A stretch of 7,098 bases of DNA. Source: SIG480 sp045533555 (GTDB lineage Bacteria > Bacillota > Clostridia > Oscillospirales > JAAYXM01). Made by a program: the position numbers and the translations under genes. Of the stretch, positions 1 to 7,098 are shown piece by piece. The stretch lies in contig JAZSHZ010000285.1 of assembly GCA_045533555.1 (NCBI GenBank), positions 1 through 7,098 of the forward strand, written 5' to 3'. Below the pieces are notes generated by a model, which made no database searches, was not told the origin of the DNA, and saw only the letters and a program-made list of their open reading frames with translations. Numbering within the stretch: the first letter of the stretch is position 1; each line of letters starts with the position of its first letter.

Positions 1-3000
1 CGAAAGAATATATATATGATTTCACATCGAATGCACTTTCACCTTCGTTTGATGTTGATTCATTCAATGCAACGGTTTCAGGAGCAAAAGATTCGTATGA
101 CGCCTCTTATTTTGAAGGCATAACAGGATTTGGCTCATCACCAAATGTCGATTCAACAAAAACAACTCCGTGGTCAGTTGCATCAATGAGATATGTTCTC
201 AATGCGACGACCTCGGGAACCCCGAGTGGCGGAATCACATCAGATGGAATAAAGCTTTTGTTGTTTACTTACAGATATTTCGATGAAGCGACAACAAATG
301 GTTATGTTGGCACTGGTAACTGGTTTATGGGCTGGTGTACTCATGTTGCAATTGTAATTGATATTCCGTCAGCAGGAAAGTATAATCTCGCTATGTACAA
401 TGATGCTGCACAGGCTTACGGCGGATATACAGAGGTGAGATTTGGTAAAGCTGAAAATTCAAATATAGATGAATTTACGCTTACAAATATTTATAACGCC
501 GAAAGTACGCAGAAACTTGGTTGGCACGACAGTTCAAAGGTTCATAACGGAAGTGAGGAAAACCCCGCAGAAGACTTCTATGTTGAAGTTACCGAACAGG
601 GAAAGTATGTTCTCATTTTTGCAACACCGAACGGGACATGGGCTAAGAACTACACAACTGTTGCCGATGGAGAGGTTGTGGGTGCAAGTGCATGGCAACA
701 TCAGACATTCAATCTTTCCAAAATAGTTCTCAGCGAACAGGAAATTCCTTTTGCATGCAGAGCTGCTCTTTCTGAAAAAAGGATAGAGACAGGGAAAAAA
801 GCACAGATATCTGCGGAAGGATATGCAGAAGACGGAAGTGAGCTCCCCGAAACAGTTACATTTTCTTATGAAGTTGAAAATGAATCAATCGCAAGTGTTT
901 CGGACAGCGGAGAAGTGACGGGACTTAAAGAAGGCGATACTAGGGTTAAAGTAATTGCGAATTGTGGGAAATTACAGGCAGTTACATATGTAATTGTAGC
1001 TGTACGCGACTTTCTCGGAAAAGAGTATATATATGATTTCACATCAGATGCGCTTTCGGATTCATTTGATGCAGATGCATTTAATGCAACGGTTGCAGCT
1101 GCTAAGGATTCATATGATTCCTCTTATTTTGAGGGTTTGACGGGATTTGGTGCTTCGGCAAGCATTGATTCCTCGAAAACAACTCCGTGGTCGGTTGCAT
1201 CAATGAGATTCGTCCTTAATGCAACATCTTCGGGAACTCCGCACAGTGAAATCACATCAGACGGGTTAAAACTCCTTTTCTTCCCATACAGATATTTTGA
1301 CGAAGCGACACCGAATACCTACAAAGGAACCGGGGATTGGTTTATGGGTTGGTGTACCCATATAGCAATCGTGATTGATGTTCCGACCGCCGGAACGTAT
1401 AATCTTGGGATGTATAATAAAGCCGCACACGCTTACGGCGGACATGCTGAGGTAAGGTTTGGCAAAGCTAAAAATTCAAACATTGATGAATTCACGCTTA
1501 CCAACATATATAACGACCCCGATACACAAATTCTTGGCTGGCACGACAGCTCTAAGGTTCATGACGGTAGCGAAGAAAATCCTGCAGAAAGCTTCTTTGT
1601 TAATGTTCCTGAAGCAGGAAAGTATGTTCTCATTTTCGCAACGCCGAATGGAACGTGGAATAAGAATATGCTTACAGTTGCTGATGGCGATGTGCTCGGT
1701 ATGAGTGCATACCAGCATCAGACATTCAATCTTTCAAAGGTTGTTCTCGCTGAAAAAAAGATTCCTTTTATGTGCAGGGCAAGTATTGAAACAGGAAAAC
1801 TGTATATAGGAGAAAGCTCGCAAATTGTACCAGAAGGATATATGGGTGACGGAAGTGCTTTGCCTGGAGAAGTTTCATATACTTATGCGGTTGACAATGA
1901 TGCCGTTGTAAGTGTTTCCGAAAACGGAAAGGTGACAGCACTCTCTGAAGGTGAGGCAAACATAACCGTAACAGCACATTGCGGAGAACTCGCAGCAGAG
2001 ACTATATTGAAGGTCTCGGTAAAGATTCCTCTTGAATTTTCCGGAGTAGATACACAGTATCGATTCTTTGAACTAAGTCCTAATTGGGATCCAACAACCA
2101 ATCCTGTTGAAGGATTTTCTCCGACAACGAGAAAAGAAGACGTTCGCGGTATAACGTATGCATATACATCTATGTCAGGTGAAGGAAATTGGCAGTATAA
2201 TATGACGAACGCAACTTGGATTCCTGATATGTATGCTGTTTTCCTCTATGGCGGAGTTCTCGATTCAACTTACAGCTTTTTACGTTTTGATATGCCAAAG
2301 GCAGGGGATTGGATAGCCCTTGATATAAAAGTGCCAGAGGCAGGAAAATATCTTGCAGAATATATGTACCTTGTTTCATATCAGTATTCATCTGTCAGTG
2401 ATATATACATTCTTCCGAAGAATGAAACAACCGATACTACTGCAGAAATAGAAAGTGCTTTGACAGAAGATAACTATCTTGGGCGAGTCGATTATCTTGA
2501 TACGAGCCTTACTGCAACGGCTTTAAGATCAAAAGAATTCAAGATAGTGGAATTTGATAAAGCTGGAGAGTATTTGCTTGTCGTAAAGAGAGCAGATAAC
2601 AGCCGTGGCGGATATATTTTCCCCAAAATGCTTTCACTTCACGGCGTTAACAGGATGCGATATGCCAATATAAGTGCTGACAAAACAACTCTTATGTATG
2701 GCGAATCTGTAAAGGTGGATATAGAAGTAGCCCGTGTGGATGGTTCTGTTATTTCGTCTGATGACTACACTGTATCAATCACATCTTCAAGCCCTGAATG
2801 TGTTGATGTAACGGAAGATGGGGTGATAACAGCCATTGGTGATGGCGTTGCAACTATTCAGGTGAGGGTTACAGATAAAACCGGAAACGTAGTTTCTTCA
2901 TCAATTGATATTACAGCGATTGATAATACAGGCATTAAAGATATCAGTTTCGATCTTCCTGCATCAATGTATGTAGAGCAGGTTTTGGATGCAAAAATGC

Positions 3001-6000
3001 TTGTTACTATGAATAGTGGGAATGTTCTGAATGTTCCAAACGAAGAGATAGAGTATACATATGATGCAGAAAATGTTGTGTCTATCGATTCAAATGGCCG
3101 CATAACAGCTCTTGAAGAAGGAAATGTCACAATAACCGCAACTGCAGAATATAAGGGAGAATCAATCTCCGCAGTTTCAACAGTTAAGGTTTCTGTTGAT
3201 GACAGAAAACGTGAGCCTACTTACTATACCTATGAGATGCGTGATGCTGTCCGTGAAAATACAGAAAAGTATGAATGGGCAAAAAGCCTCAAAAAAAGAG
3301 CTTTAACGGATGCTGACAAGTTCCTTGAAAGATATGAAACGATGTATTCGGAAATGCCGGGGCAAGGAATTCCGATATCATTATATTCAGGTCTGAGAAA
3401 TGATCCCGAGAACACACTCTGCAGATACTGTGGAACAGATGTCAGAGCATCATACGGAAGCGGATCAACCGGAGGTTGGGTAATAAATCCGGCAACCCGA
3501 CCGTGGAAAATTCAGTGTCCGCACTGTAAACGTCTTTTCCCGTCGAATGACTTTGGAAAACTGTATGAGCTCGGTCGTGATGAGGCAGGATATTACAGTG
3601 CAGAACGTGCTACAGCTGCAAATGAACAGCTCAAGCTCGACACAAACGGAGAAAAGGATTATCTCAGAAATGATTTATACCCCGAAATAACAGAGAGCAA
3701 TCTTGATCCGCTAAAAAAAGACGCAGACGGAAACTATTATGTGGTTGACGGTATCCGTTGGGGCGTTGATGATGGATTCGGATACAGACCAGGAAGAACT
3801 TATCCGAACGGAGAAGAAGAATATCACGTCTACGTCGGACTTTATCTTTTTGGATACTTTAATGAAGTTCAAGAGGCTTTAACGGCCTTTTCGGATGCAT
3901 ATATCATGACTGGCGATGCTAAATACGGTAGAGCAGGAGCTATCCTTCTTGACCGTGTAGCAGATGTATATCCGAGCTTTGATTTATCAACTTATGAAAG
4001 CGATTATCCGTCAAGTGACGGTGGAACAGGACGAGGAAAAATTCTCGGATGTATAAATGATGCAGTATATATAAGACAGCTTGCTCTTGAATGTGATGCA
4101 TTCTTTCCTGCATTGGAAGATCCGCAAGTCATAAGTTTCCTTTCCGAAAAAGCAGAAAAGTGGGGGCTTGATAACGACAAGTCAACTCCTGAAAAAATCT
4201 GGGATAACTGGGAAAATGGTATTTTAGATGAAGGTTTCCGGGCAATGCAGCGGAAAGATATTGACGGAAACTTCGGTATGAAGCAGTATGCGCTCGCTTG
4301 TGCAGCAATAGTTCGAGATCGCGAGCCCAAAACACAAGAGATGATTGAATGGATTTATAATACTGATACATCAGTTACGGCAGATAGCTGTACAGGTGGA
4401 AGTGTTATGAGTAAGCTTGTGGATGCAGTTGACCGCGATGGTATGGGAAATGAAGCTTCGCCTAATTACAATGGAATCTGGCTTGAGAGTATGTATAAAA
4501 TGGCGGATGTTCTTGCGTTGTATAAGGGGGAAGGAAACTTCAATCTTTACAATAACCCGAAGTTCACGCAGATGTTCACATCCTTTATGCCGATTTATAT
4601 AACGGAATCACATACTGCAGAAATTGGTGACTCAGGCGCTGTTGCGCATCTTGCTGCTAATGATTCACTGTCATGGTATTTATCTGCATTTGACTATCTT
4701 AAAGATACCGATTATGGAACTGATTTGGCTAACTATCTGTATATGAGAAACGGATATTCTGTTGAGGGACTGAATTATGGTCTTTACGCAAAGGATCCCG
4801 AAAGGCTCCAAAAAGAGATTCTTGAACGTATAGATCCCGATTATTCCGCTAAAAGCGAAATTATGACAGGTTTTGGATTTGGAATTTTGCGTGACGGCAT
4901 AAAGACGAAAAACGCAACTTCTGCAACAGCCTCCAATTCTTTGCGTGACACGTGGATTTATTTTGGCAAAACAGATGGTCATGGACATTTTCAGATGTTG
5001 CATCTTGGTCTTGATGCATTTGGTCTAAACATTGCTCCGGATACAGGATATCCCGAACTGACAGGAACACAACCAAACCGCTTACAATGGGTAAGAACAA
5101 CTGTTTCGCACAATACGGTAACCGTAAACGAAAAAGAACAACAAGGTGTGTCTGAAACTGCAACACCATTGTATTTTGAGGATGCAGGTAAAGTTAAGGT
5201 TATCGATGTTGAGGCACCTGAAGTTTATGATGAAACCAGTCAATACAGAAGATGTGCTATTATGATTGAAGCGAACGATGAAGTATCTTACACTGTTGAT
5301 TTCTTCCGTGTAAAGGGCGGAGATCATCATACGTACAGTTTCCATAGCCAGGCAGAAGATGCCTATGAAGTTGAAGGTCTTGAAATGACCGAACAGAAGG
5401 ATTCCGATGGTAATTGGGTTGGTTCGTATGCTGATGTTAACTGGCCGGTGGGTCAAGATCCGAATTCCCCTGCGGCATGGCTGTATGACACTACATATCC
5501 AAGAGGATATTCCTGGATGGGGAAAGTACGACGCGATTCTGAATTAGAAGGCGGAAAATTCGCAGTAGAGTTTGATGTTCGTGATTATCGCAAAGCGATA
5601 ACGGATAGCAAAGGAATCAAGTTGCGGATGACTCAACTTAACGACTTTGTACCGGCTGAAGTTGCTATTACAAGCGGACCTGTACCGAATGCAACACCGA
5701 ACAAAGCACTCCCTGAAACGCTCGATTATGTCCTCGTACAGAGGAAAGGAAAAAACCTTGATACTCTGTTTACTACGGTTTTTGAACCATATCGTACGAC
5801 TAGATATATAAGCGGTATGGATGCGGTTGAGACAATTGTCACGGATGGCGCAGAAAAAGAAGATGATGTTGTGCGGGCGTTGCGTATAACGCACACAAAC
5901 GGGCGCGTTGATTATGTCATCTATGCAACCAACAACAAGGTGACATACAATGTTGCAAATCTCTTTGATTTCCGTGGGAATATCGGTGTTTACAGCATTA

Positions 6001-7098
6001 ATGAGAAAGATATGGTAATTTATCGCTATGTTGCCAACGGGGATATCATAGGAACGCAGATAAACAAAGTTCCATGCTATGAGGGAACGGTTATTGATCA
6101 CAGCAAAGAACTTTCTCTTGAAAATTATATTGATGTAAATATGGATTGTGACAACATTGACGGTATTGTCGGAAAATATATAAGTATCGTGAACGACGGA
6201 ATCCGCAATGCAGTGTACAAGATTGAAAAGGCATCAAAGAATGATGACGGAACGATAAGACTTGATGTTGGGAAAACATCCTTGATTCGTGAACATAGAA
6301 ACAAGAGTGATTCCAATGGTGGATATATCTATGATATTCAGCCGAATCAAAAATTCACGATTCCGATGTCGTTTGTTGAAGCAAACAATCCTGTGTTTGC
6401 AGAGGTTGAGAAAAATCTCTCTGCAACAGCCGGTAGCGTGTTTGAGATGAATCTTAAAGCTGAAAGCCCGATTGAAGGAAATAAGGTGAATTATATTGCA
6501 AGCAACATACCGAGAGGGGCTACCGTTGATTCAGCAACAGGTGCAATCAACTGGAAACCGTCGTCTTCTCAGGTTGGCGTAAATCACTTTGCAATAACTG
6601 CTGTTGACAATGACGGAAGGGAAAATACAATACATTTTGACGTGTCTGTATATGGTTCAACGACAGGAAAGATAAATTCAGGAGGTCCCGGTGACGGAGG
6701 TGAAGATGTATCGTCAAAACCCGATACACCTGCAATACCGGAAAATCCTGAAGTTCCGGTTGCACCTGTAACCCCTGAAGTACCTGATAAAAACGTCCGT
6801 TTCATCGATCTTGGAAATCACGCCTGGGCAGAAGATGCAATCAATTCTCTTGCAGATGAGGGTATCATAAAAGGAACAAGTGAAAATACCTTCTCACCCG
6901 GAAACAACATAACAAGAGCAGATTTCGCACTTCTTCTTGTTCGTGCATTTGAGCTTGAAAGCGAGAATACAGAGAACTTTTCAGATGTTCTTGATTCTGA
7001 CTACTTTGCAAAAGAGCTTGCAATCGCAAGAAATAGAGGCATCGTAAATGGAATAGGTAATAATAAGTATGCACCGAAGAATACGATAACACGTCAGG
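1..7098 (+). CDS. Giant SLH-anchored heparinase II/III-type polysaccharide lyase, partial at both ends
   Basis: A single frame runs through the entire window (bases 1-2 finish an upstream codon; full codons 3-7097) with no stop, giving 2365 visible residues. Seen in order: two tandem 339-residue units (beta module plus BIG2-like Ig), a diverged third beta module, two BIG2-like domains, an alpha/alpha toroid, a beta-sandwich with HGH and SHNTV motifs, an Ig-like domain, a Pro-rich linker and SLH repeats. The toroid plus sandwich is the fold of heparinase II/III-type lyases, which cleave uronic-acid polysaccharides by beta-elimination. The SLH repeats indicate attachment to the cell wall and therefore secretion; the signal peptide must lie upstream of the window. 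Substrate is unknown. No frameshift or internal stop was found, so the gene looks intact. The start codon, ribosome binding site, stop and any operon partners are outside the window. The lyase-like architecture is well supported; activity and substrate are inferred. Confidence 0.93.
3..749 (+). other. Carbohydrate-binding-like beta module, copy 1
   Basis: Residues 1-249 of the visible protein. It is rich in aromatic residues and predicted beta strands and contains two strand motifs of the form xGKYxL: PSAGKYNL at residues 122-129, and QGKYVL about 77 residues later. Other marked segments are YRYFDEA, NWFMGWCTH, LGWHDSSKVH and QHQTFNLSK. The GKY strand pattern is common in beta-sandwich carbohydrate-binding modules, and position next to a lyase fits polysaccharide binding. 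I do not recognise a named CBM family, so the binding role is inferred. Confidence 0.6.
750..1013 (+). other. BIG2-type bacterial Ig-like domain 1
   Basis: Residues 250-337. The late segment, IASVSDSGEVTGLKEGDTRV, has the BIG2 signature: a V-S-V strand, a D/NG turn, VTxLxEG, then a T/V-rich last strand. Such domains are structural spacers or adhesion modules in surface proteins. Two cysteines, C252 and C321, are kept in the second copy and could form a disulfide. Confidence 0.82.
1020..1766 (+). other. Carbohydrate-binding-like beta module, copy 2
   Basis: Residues 340-588. Collinear with copy 1 and without indels. The GWCTH, YRYFDEA, GWHDSSKVH, GSEENPAE, FATPNGTW and QHQTFNLSK segments are unchanged; differences lie mostly between and around them. 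One GKY becomes GTY (residues 464-466). The unchanged aromatic and His/Asp segments are the best candidates for the ligand surface. Family not recognised. Confidence 0.6.
1767..2030 (+). other. BIG2-type bacterial Ig-like domain 2
   Basis: Residues 589-676. It ends with the BIG2 pattern VVSVSENGKVTALSEGEANI followed by a T-V-T strand. Cysteines C591 and C660 match C252 and C321 of domain 1, 69 residues apart in both. The sequence has diverged from domain 1 far more than the adjoining beta module has. Confidence 0.85.
2031..2666 (+). other. Diverged third copy of the beta module
   Basis: Residues 677-888. Identity to copies 1 and 2 is low, but landmarks occur in the same order: YRFFELSPNWD opposite YIYDFTS, a VPEAGKY strand at residues 777-783, a Y-I-L-P-K-N-E segment opposite VRFGKAEN, LGRVDYLDTS opposite LGWHDSSK, and KAGEYLLVV opposite QGKYVLIF. 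It is shorter than the other copies and lacks GWCTH and the GSEENPAE loop. Its ligand specificity may differ or be lost. Homology is inferred from motif order. Confidence 0.6.
2667..2921 (+). other. BIG2-type bacterial Ig-like domain 3
   Basis: Residues 889-973. It starts NISADKTTLMYGES and contains SPECVDVTEDGVITAIGDG followed by ATIQVRV, the typical BIG2 first strand and the V-D-G-V-I-T-A-x-G-x-G core. Unlike domains 1 and 2 it has a single cysteine. Likely a spacer that holds the binding modules away from the catalytic core. Confidence 0.85.
2928..3203 (+). other. BIG2-type bacterial Ig-like domain 4
   Basis: Residues 976-1067. It begins GIKDISFDLPASMYVEQ and carries VVSIDSNGRITALEEGNVTI then TATAEYKG, an almost textbook BIG2 core. 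It directly precedes the lyase toroid with only a short charged junction (DDRKREP). It has no cysteines. Confidence 0.88.
3216..4859 (+). other. Heparinase II/III-type alpha/alpha toroid domain
   Basis: Residues 1072-1619, largely helical. Recognisable landmarks are the opening helix with W1092 (KYEWAKSLKKRALTDAD), a zinc-knuckle-like insert at 1140-1175, WGVDDGFGYRPG, the TGDAKYGRAGAILLDRVADV helix near 1303, GNFGMKQY near 1422, and DGMGNEASPNYNGIWL, whose Y1489 sits where DGxxxEGSPxYH-type motifs of related lyases carry the catalytic tyrosine. IGDSG (D1543) is also typical. In related enzymes this toroid forms one wall of the substrate cleft. Residue roles come from family knowledge and were not aligned here. 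Confidence 0.82.
3420..3527 (+). other. CxxC...CxxC zinc-ribbon-like knuckle within the lyase
   Basis: Cysteines C1140 and C1143 (CRYC) and C1172 and C1175 (CPHC) are 29 residues apart, with CPHCKRLFPSNDF at the second knuckle. The spacing fits a structural zinc site near the start of the toroid. I recall similar CPxC...FPxNDF segments in a subset of heparinase II/III-like proteins; metal binding is inferred. Confidence 0.75.
4860..5957 (+). other. Heparinase II/III-type beta-sandwich catalytic domain
   Basis: Residues 1620-1985. It opens with the family-typical GFGFGILRDG and DTWIYFGKTDGHGHFQ. H1660 and H1662 form the HGH motif; DAFGLNIAPDTGYP follows with D1680, then SHNTVTVNEKEQQ with H1703. 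In Pedobacter heparinase II, equivalent His/Asp/His positions bind a structural zinc and the first His of HGH lies at the active site; mapping H1662, D1680 and H1703 to them is inference. Further along, VDFFRVKGGDHHTYSFH matches the conserved D-x-F-R-V-x-G-G-x-x-H strand of the family. Signatures are intact, so an active lyase is likely. Confidence 0.85.
5958..6389 (+). other. C-terminal beta region of the lyase, unassigned
   Basis: Residues 1986-2129. It alternates hydrophobic and polar residues as in beta strands and includes GKYISIVNDGIRNAVYKIEK and GGYIYDIQPNQKFTIP. It is probably a small beta domain packed behind the catalytic sandwich, as seen at the C-terminus of larger heparinase II/III-like proteins. 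I do not recognise a named family and no catalytic motif is visible. Confidence 0.5.
6390..6656 (+). other. Ig/cadherin-like domain (He_PIG type)
   Basis: Residues 2130-2218. The segment IPRGATVDSATGAINWKPSS followed by VGVNHFAITAVDNDG matches the pattern of this family: LPxGaxxDxxTGxixWxP, then xGxxxFxvxAxDxDG. Such domains act as stalk or spacer units in bacterial surface proteins. Here it separates the enzyme from the cell-wall anchor. Confidence 0.82.
6657..6794 (+). other. Pro/Gly/acidic linker before the SLH anchor
   Basis: Residues 2219-2264. A low-complexity stretch with GGPGDGGED followed by a run of proline every two to four residues alternating with Glu, Asp and Val (PENPEVPVAPVTPEVPD). 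It is probably an extended, flexible tether across the wall between the stalk domain and the SLH repeats. Confidence 0.85.
6795..6956 (+). other. SLH domain 1 (complete)
   Basis: Residues 2265-2318. The start FIDLGNHAWAEDAINSL, the middle GIIKGTSENTFSPGNNITRA and the end LLLVRAFEL follow the S-layer homology consensus (F-x-D-x-x-x-H-W-A, G-I-I-x-G, F-x-P, I-T-R-A). SLH domains usually occur as three tandem repeats that bind pyruvylated secondary cell-wall polymer, anchoring the protein non-covalently. Confidence 0.95.
6978..7097 (+). other. SLH domain 2 (cut by the window end)
   Basis: Residues 2326-2365. FSDVLDSDYFAKELAIARNR, then GIVNGIGNNKYAPKNTITRQ, keeps the SLH pattern including the I-T-R motif. 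The sequence stops at the window end before the last helix. By family convention the rest of this repeat and probably a third follow downstream. Confidence 0.92.

Larger units (their letters stand above)
3..1019 (+). repeat. Tandem protein repeat unit 1 (beta module plus Ig-like domain)
   Basis: Residues 1-339. This unit matches 1020-2030 residue for residue without a gap: for example KEYIYDFTS at 3 and 1020, IPF at 744 and 1761, all offset by exactly 1017 bases. The first 250 residues form a beta module and the remainder a BIG2-like domain. The window begins at the unit boundary, so whether another copy lies upstream cannot be seen. Confidence 0.93.
1020..2030 (+). repeat. Tandem protein repeat unit 2 (beta module plus Ig-like domain)
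   Basis: Residues 340-676, the second copy of the unit starting at base 3. Counted by hand, the beta-module part (about 245 residues) is identical to copy 1 at roughly 190 positions, whereas the Ig-like part (87 residues) is identical at only about 39. Many codons that encode the same residue differ between copies (e.g. ggc/ggt and act/acc within the GWCTH segment), so this is an old duplication kept similar at the protein level rather than a recent copy. Confidence 0.92.

Noticed and set aside
8..20. AT-rich tatatatatgat resembling a promoter -10 element, repeated near 1026
   Set aside because: It encodes the Y-I-Y-D strand at the start of each repeat unit. There is no -35 partner and no downstream gene start.
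469..726. Short plus-strand open frame in another frame, with a similar one at 1459-1704
   Set aside because: They resemble each other only because they overlie the two copies of the duplicated module. The main frame has the coherent domain sequence.
3..2030. Long direct repeat that could suggest a mobile element or an assembly duplication
   Set aside because: The copies differ at many synonymous and non-synonymous positions, stay in frame, have no terminal inverted repeats and coincide with protein domain limits. It is an internal gene duplication.
4680..5456. Overlapping minus-strand open frames of 102-124 codons
   Set aside because: They sit opposite the HGH/SHNTV catalytic region, overlap each other in different frames, and have no protein-like composition. 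Shadows.
5544..6101. A 185-codon open frame on the minus strand
   Set aside because: It lies wholly inside the conserved lyase reading frame, and its translation is rich in Cys, Ile, Arg and His with no recognisable motif or ribosome binding context. It is an antisense shadow.

Overview
The whole window lies inside one very large protein-coding gene on the + strand. It is open from the first base to the last: the reading frame has codons starting at 3, 6, 9 and so on, 2365 complete codons with no stop. Neither the start nor the stop codon is inside the window. In this annotation residue n of the visible protein starts at base 3n.

The protein is a modular, surface-anchored polysaccharide-degrading enzyme. 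In order it holds: two tandem copies of a unit of about 339 residues, each a carbohydrate-binding-like beta module plus a bacterial Ig-like (BIG2-type) domain (3-2030); a third, strongly diverged copy of the beta module (2031-2666); two more BIG2-type domains (2667-3203); a heparinase II/III-type lyase core, made of an alpha/alpha toroid carrying a CxxC...CxxC knuckle (3216-4859) and a beta-sandwich with the HGH and SHNTV signatures (4860-5957); a further beta region (5958-6389); an Ig/cadherin-like domain (6390-6656); a Pro/Gly/acidic linker (6657-6794); and one complete and one cut-off SLH domain (6795-7097). SLH domains bind secondary cell-wall polymer, so the C-terminus should sit on the cell wall, with the catalytic core and the repeated N-terminal modules reaching outwards.

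The organism is most likely a Gram-positive-type anaerobe of the Clostridia (Bacillota), plausibly from gut or rumen. SLH anchoring, BIG2 arrays, giant polysaccharide-degrading proteins and the AT-leaning codon use (aga, gga, gca, ata) all fit, but no marker gene is present and this is inference. The polysaccharide cleaved cannot be read from the sequence: the superfamily includes lyases for heparin/heparan, alginate oligomers and other uronic-acid polymers.

There is no intergenic space, RNA gene, promoter, terminator, mobile element or CRISPR array. The open frames visible on the opposite strand are shadows of this gene. I see no multi-gene system here. The most unusual content is the repeated beta module, which I cannot assign to a named family, and its uneven conservation compared with the Ig domain it is paired with.
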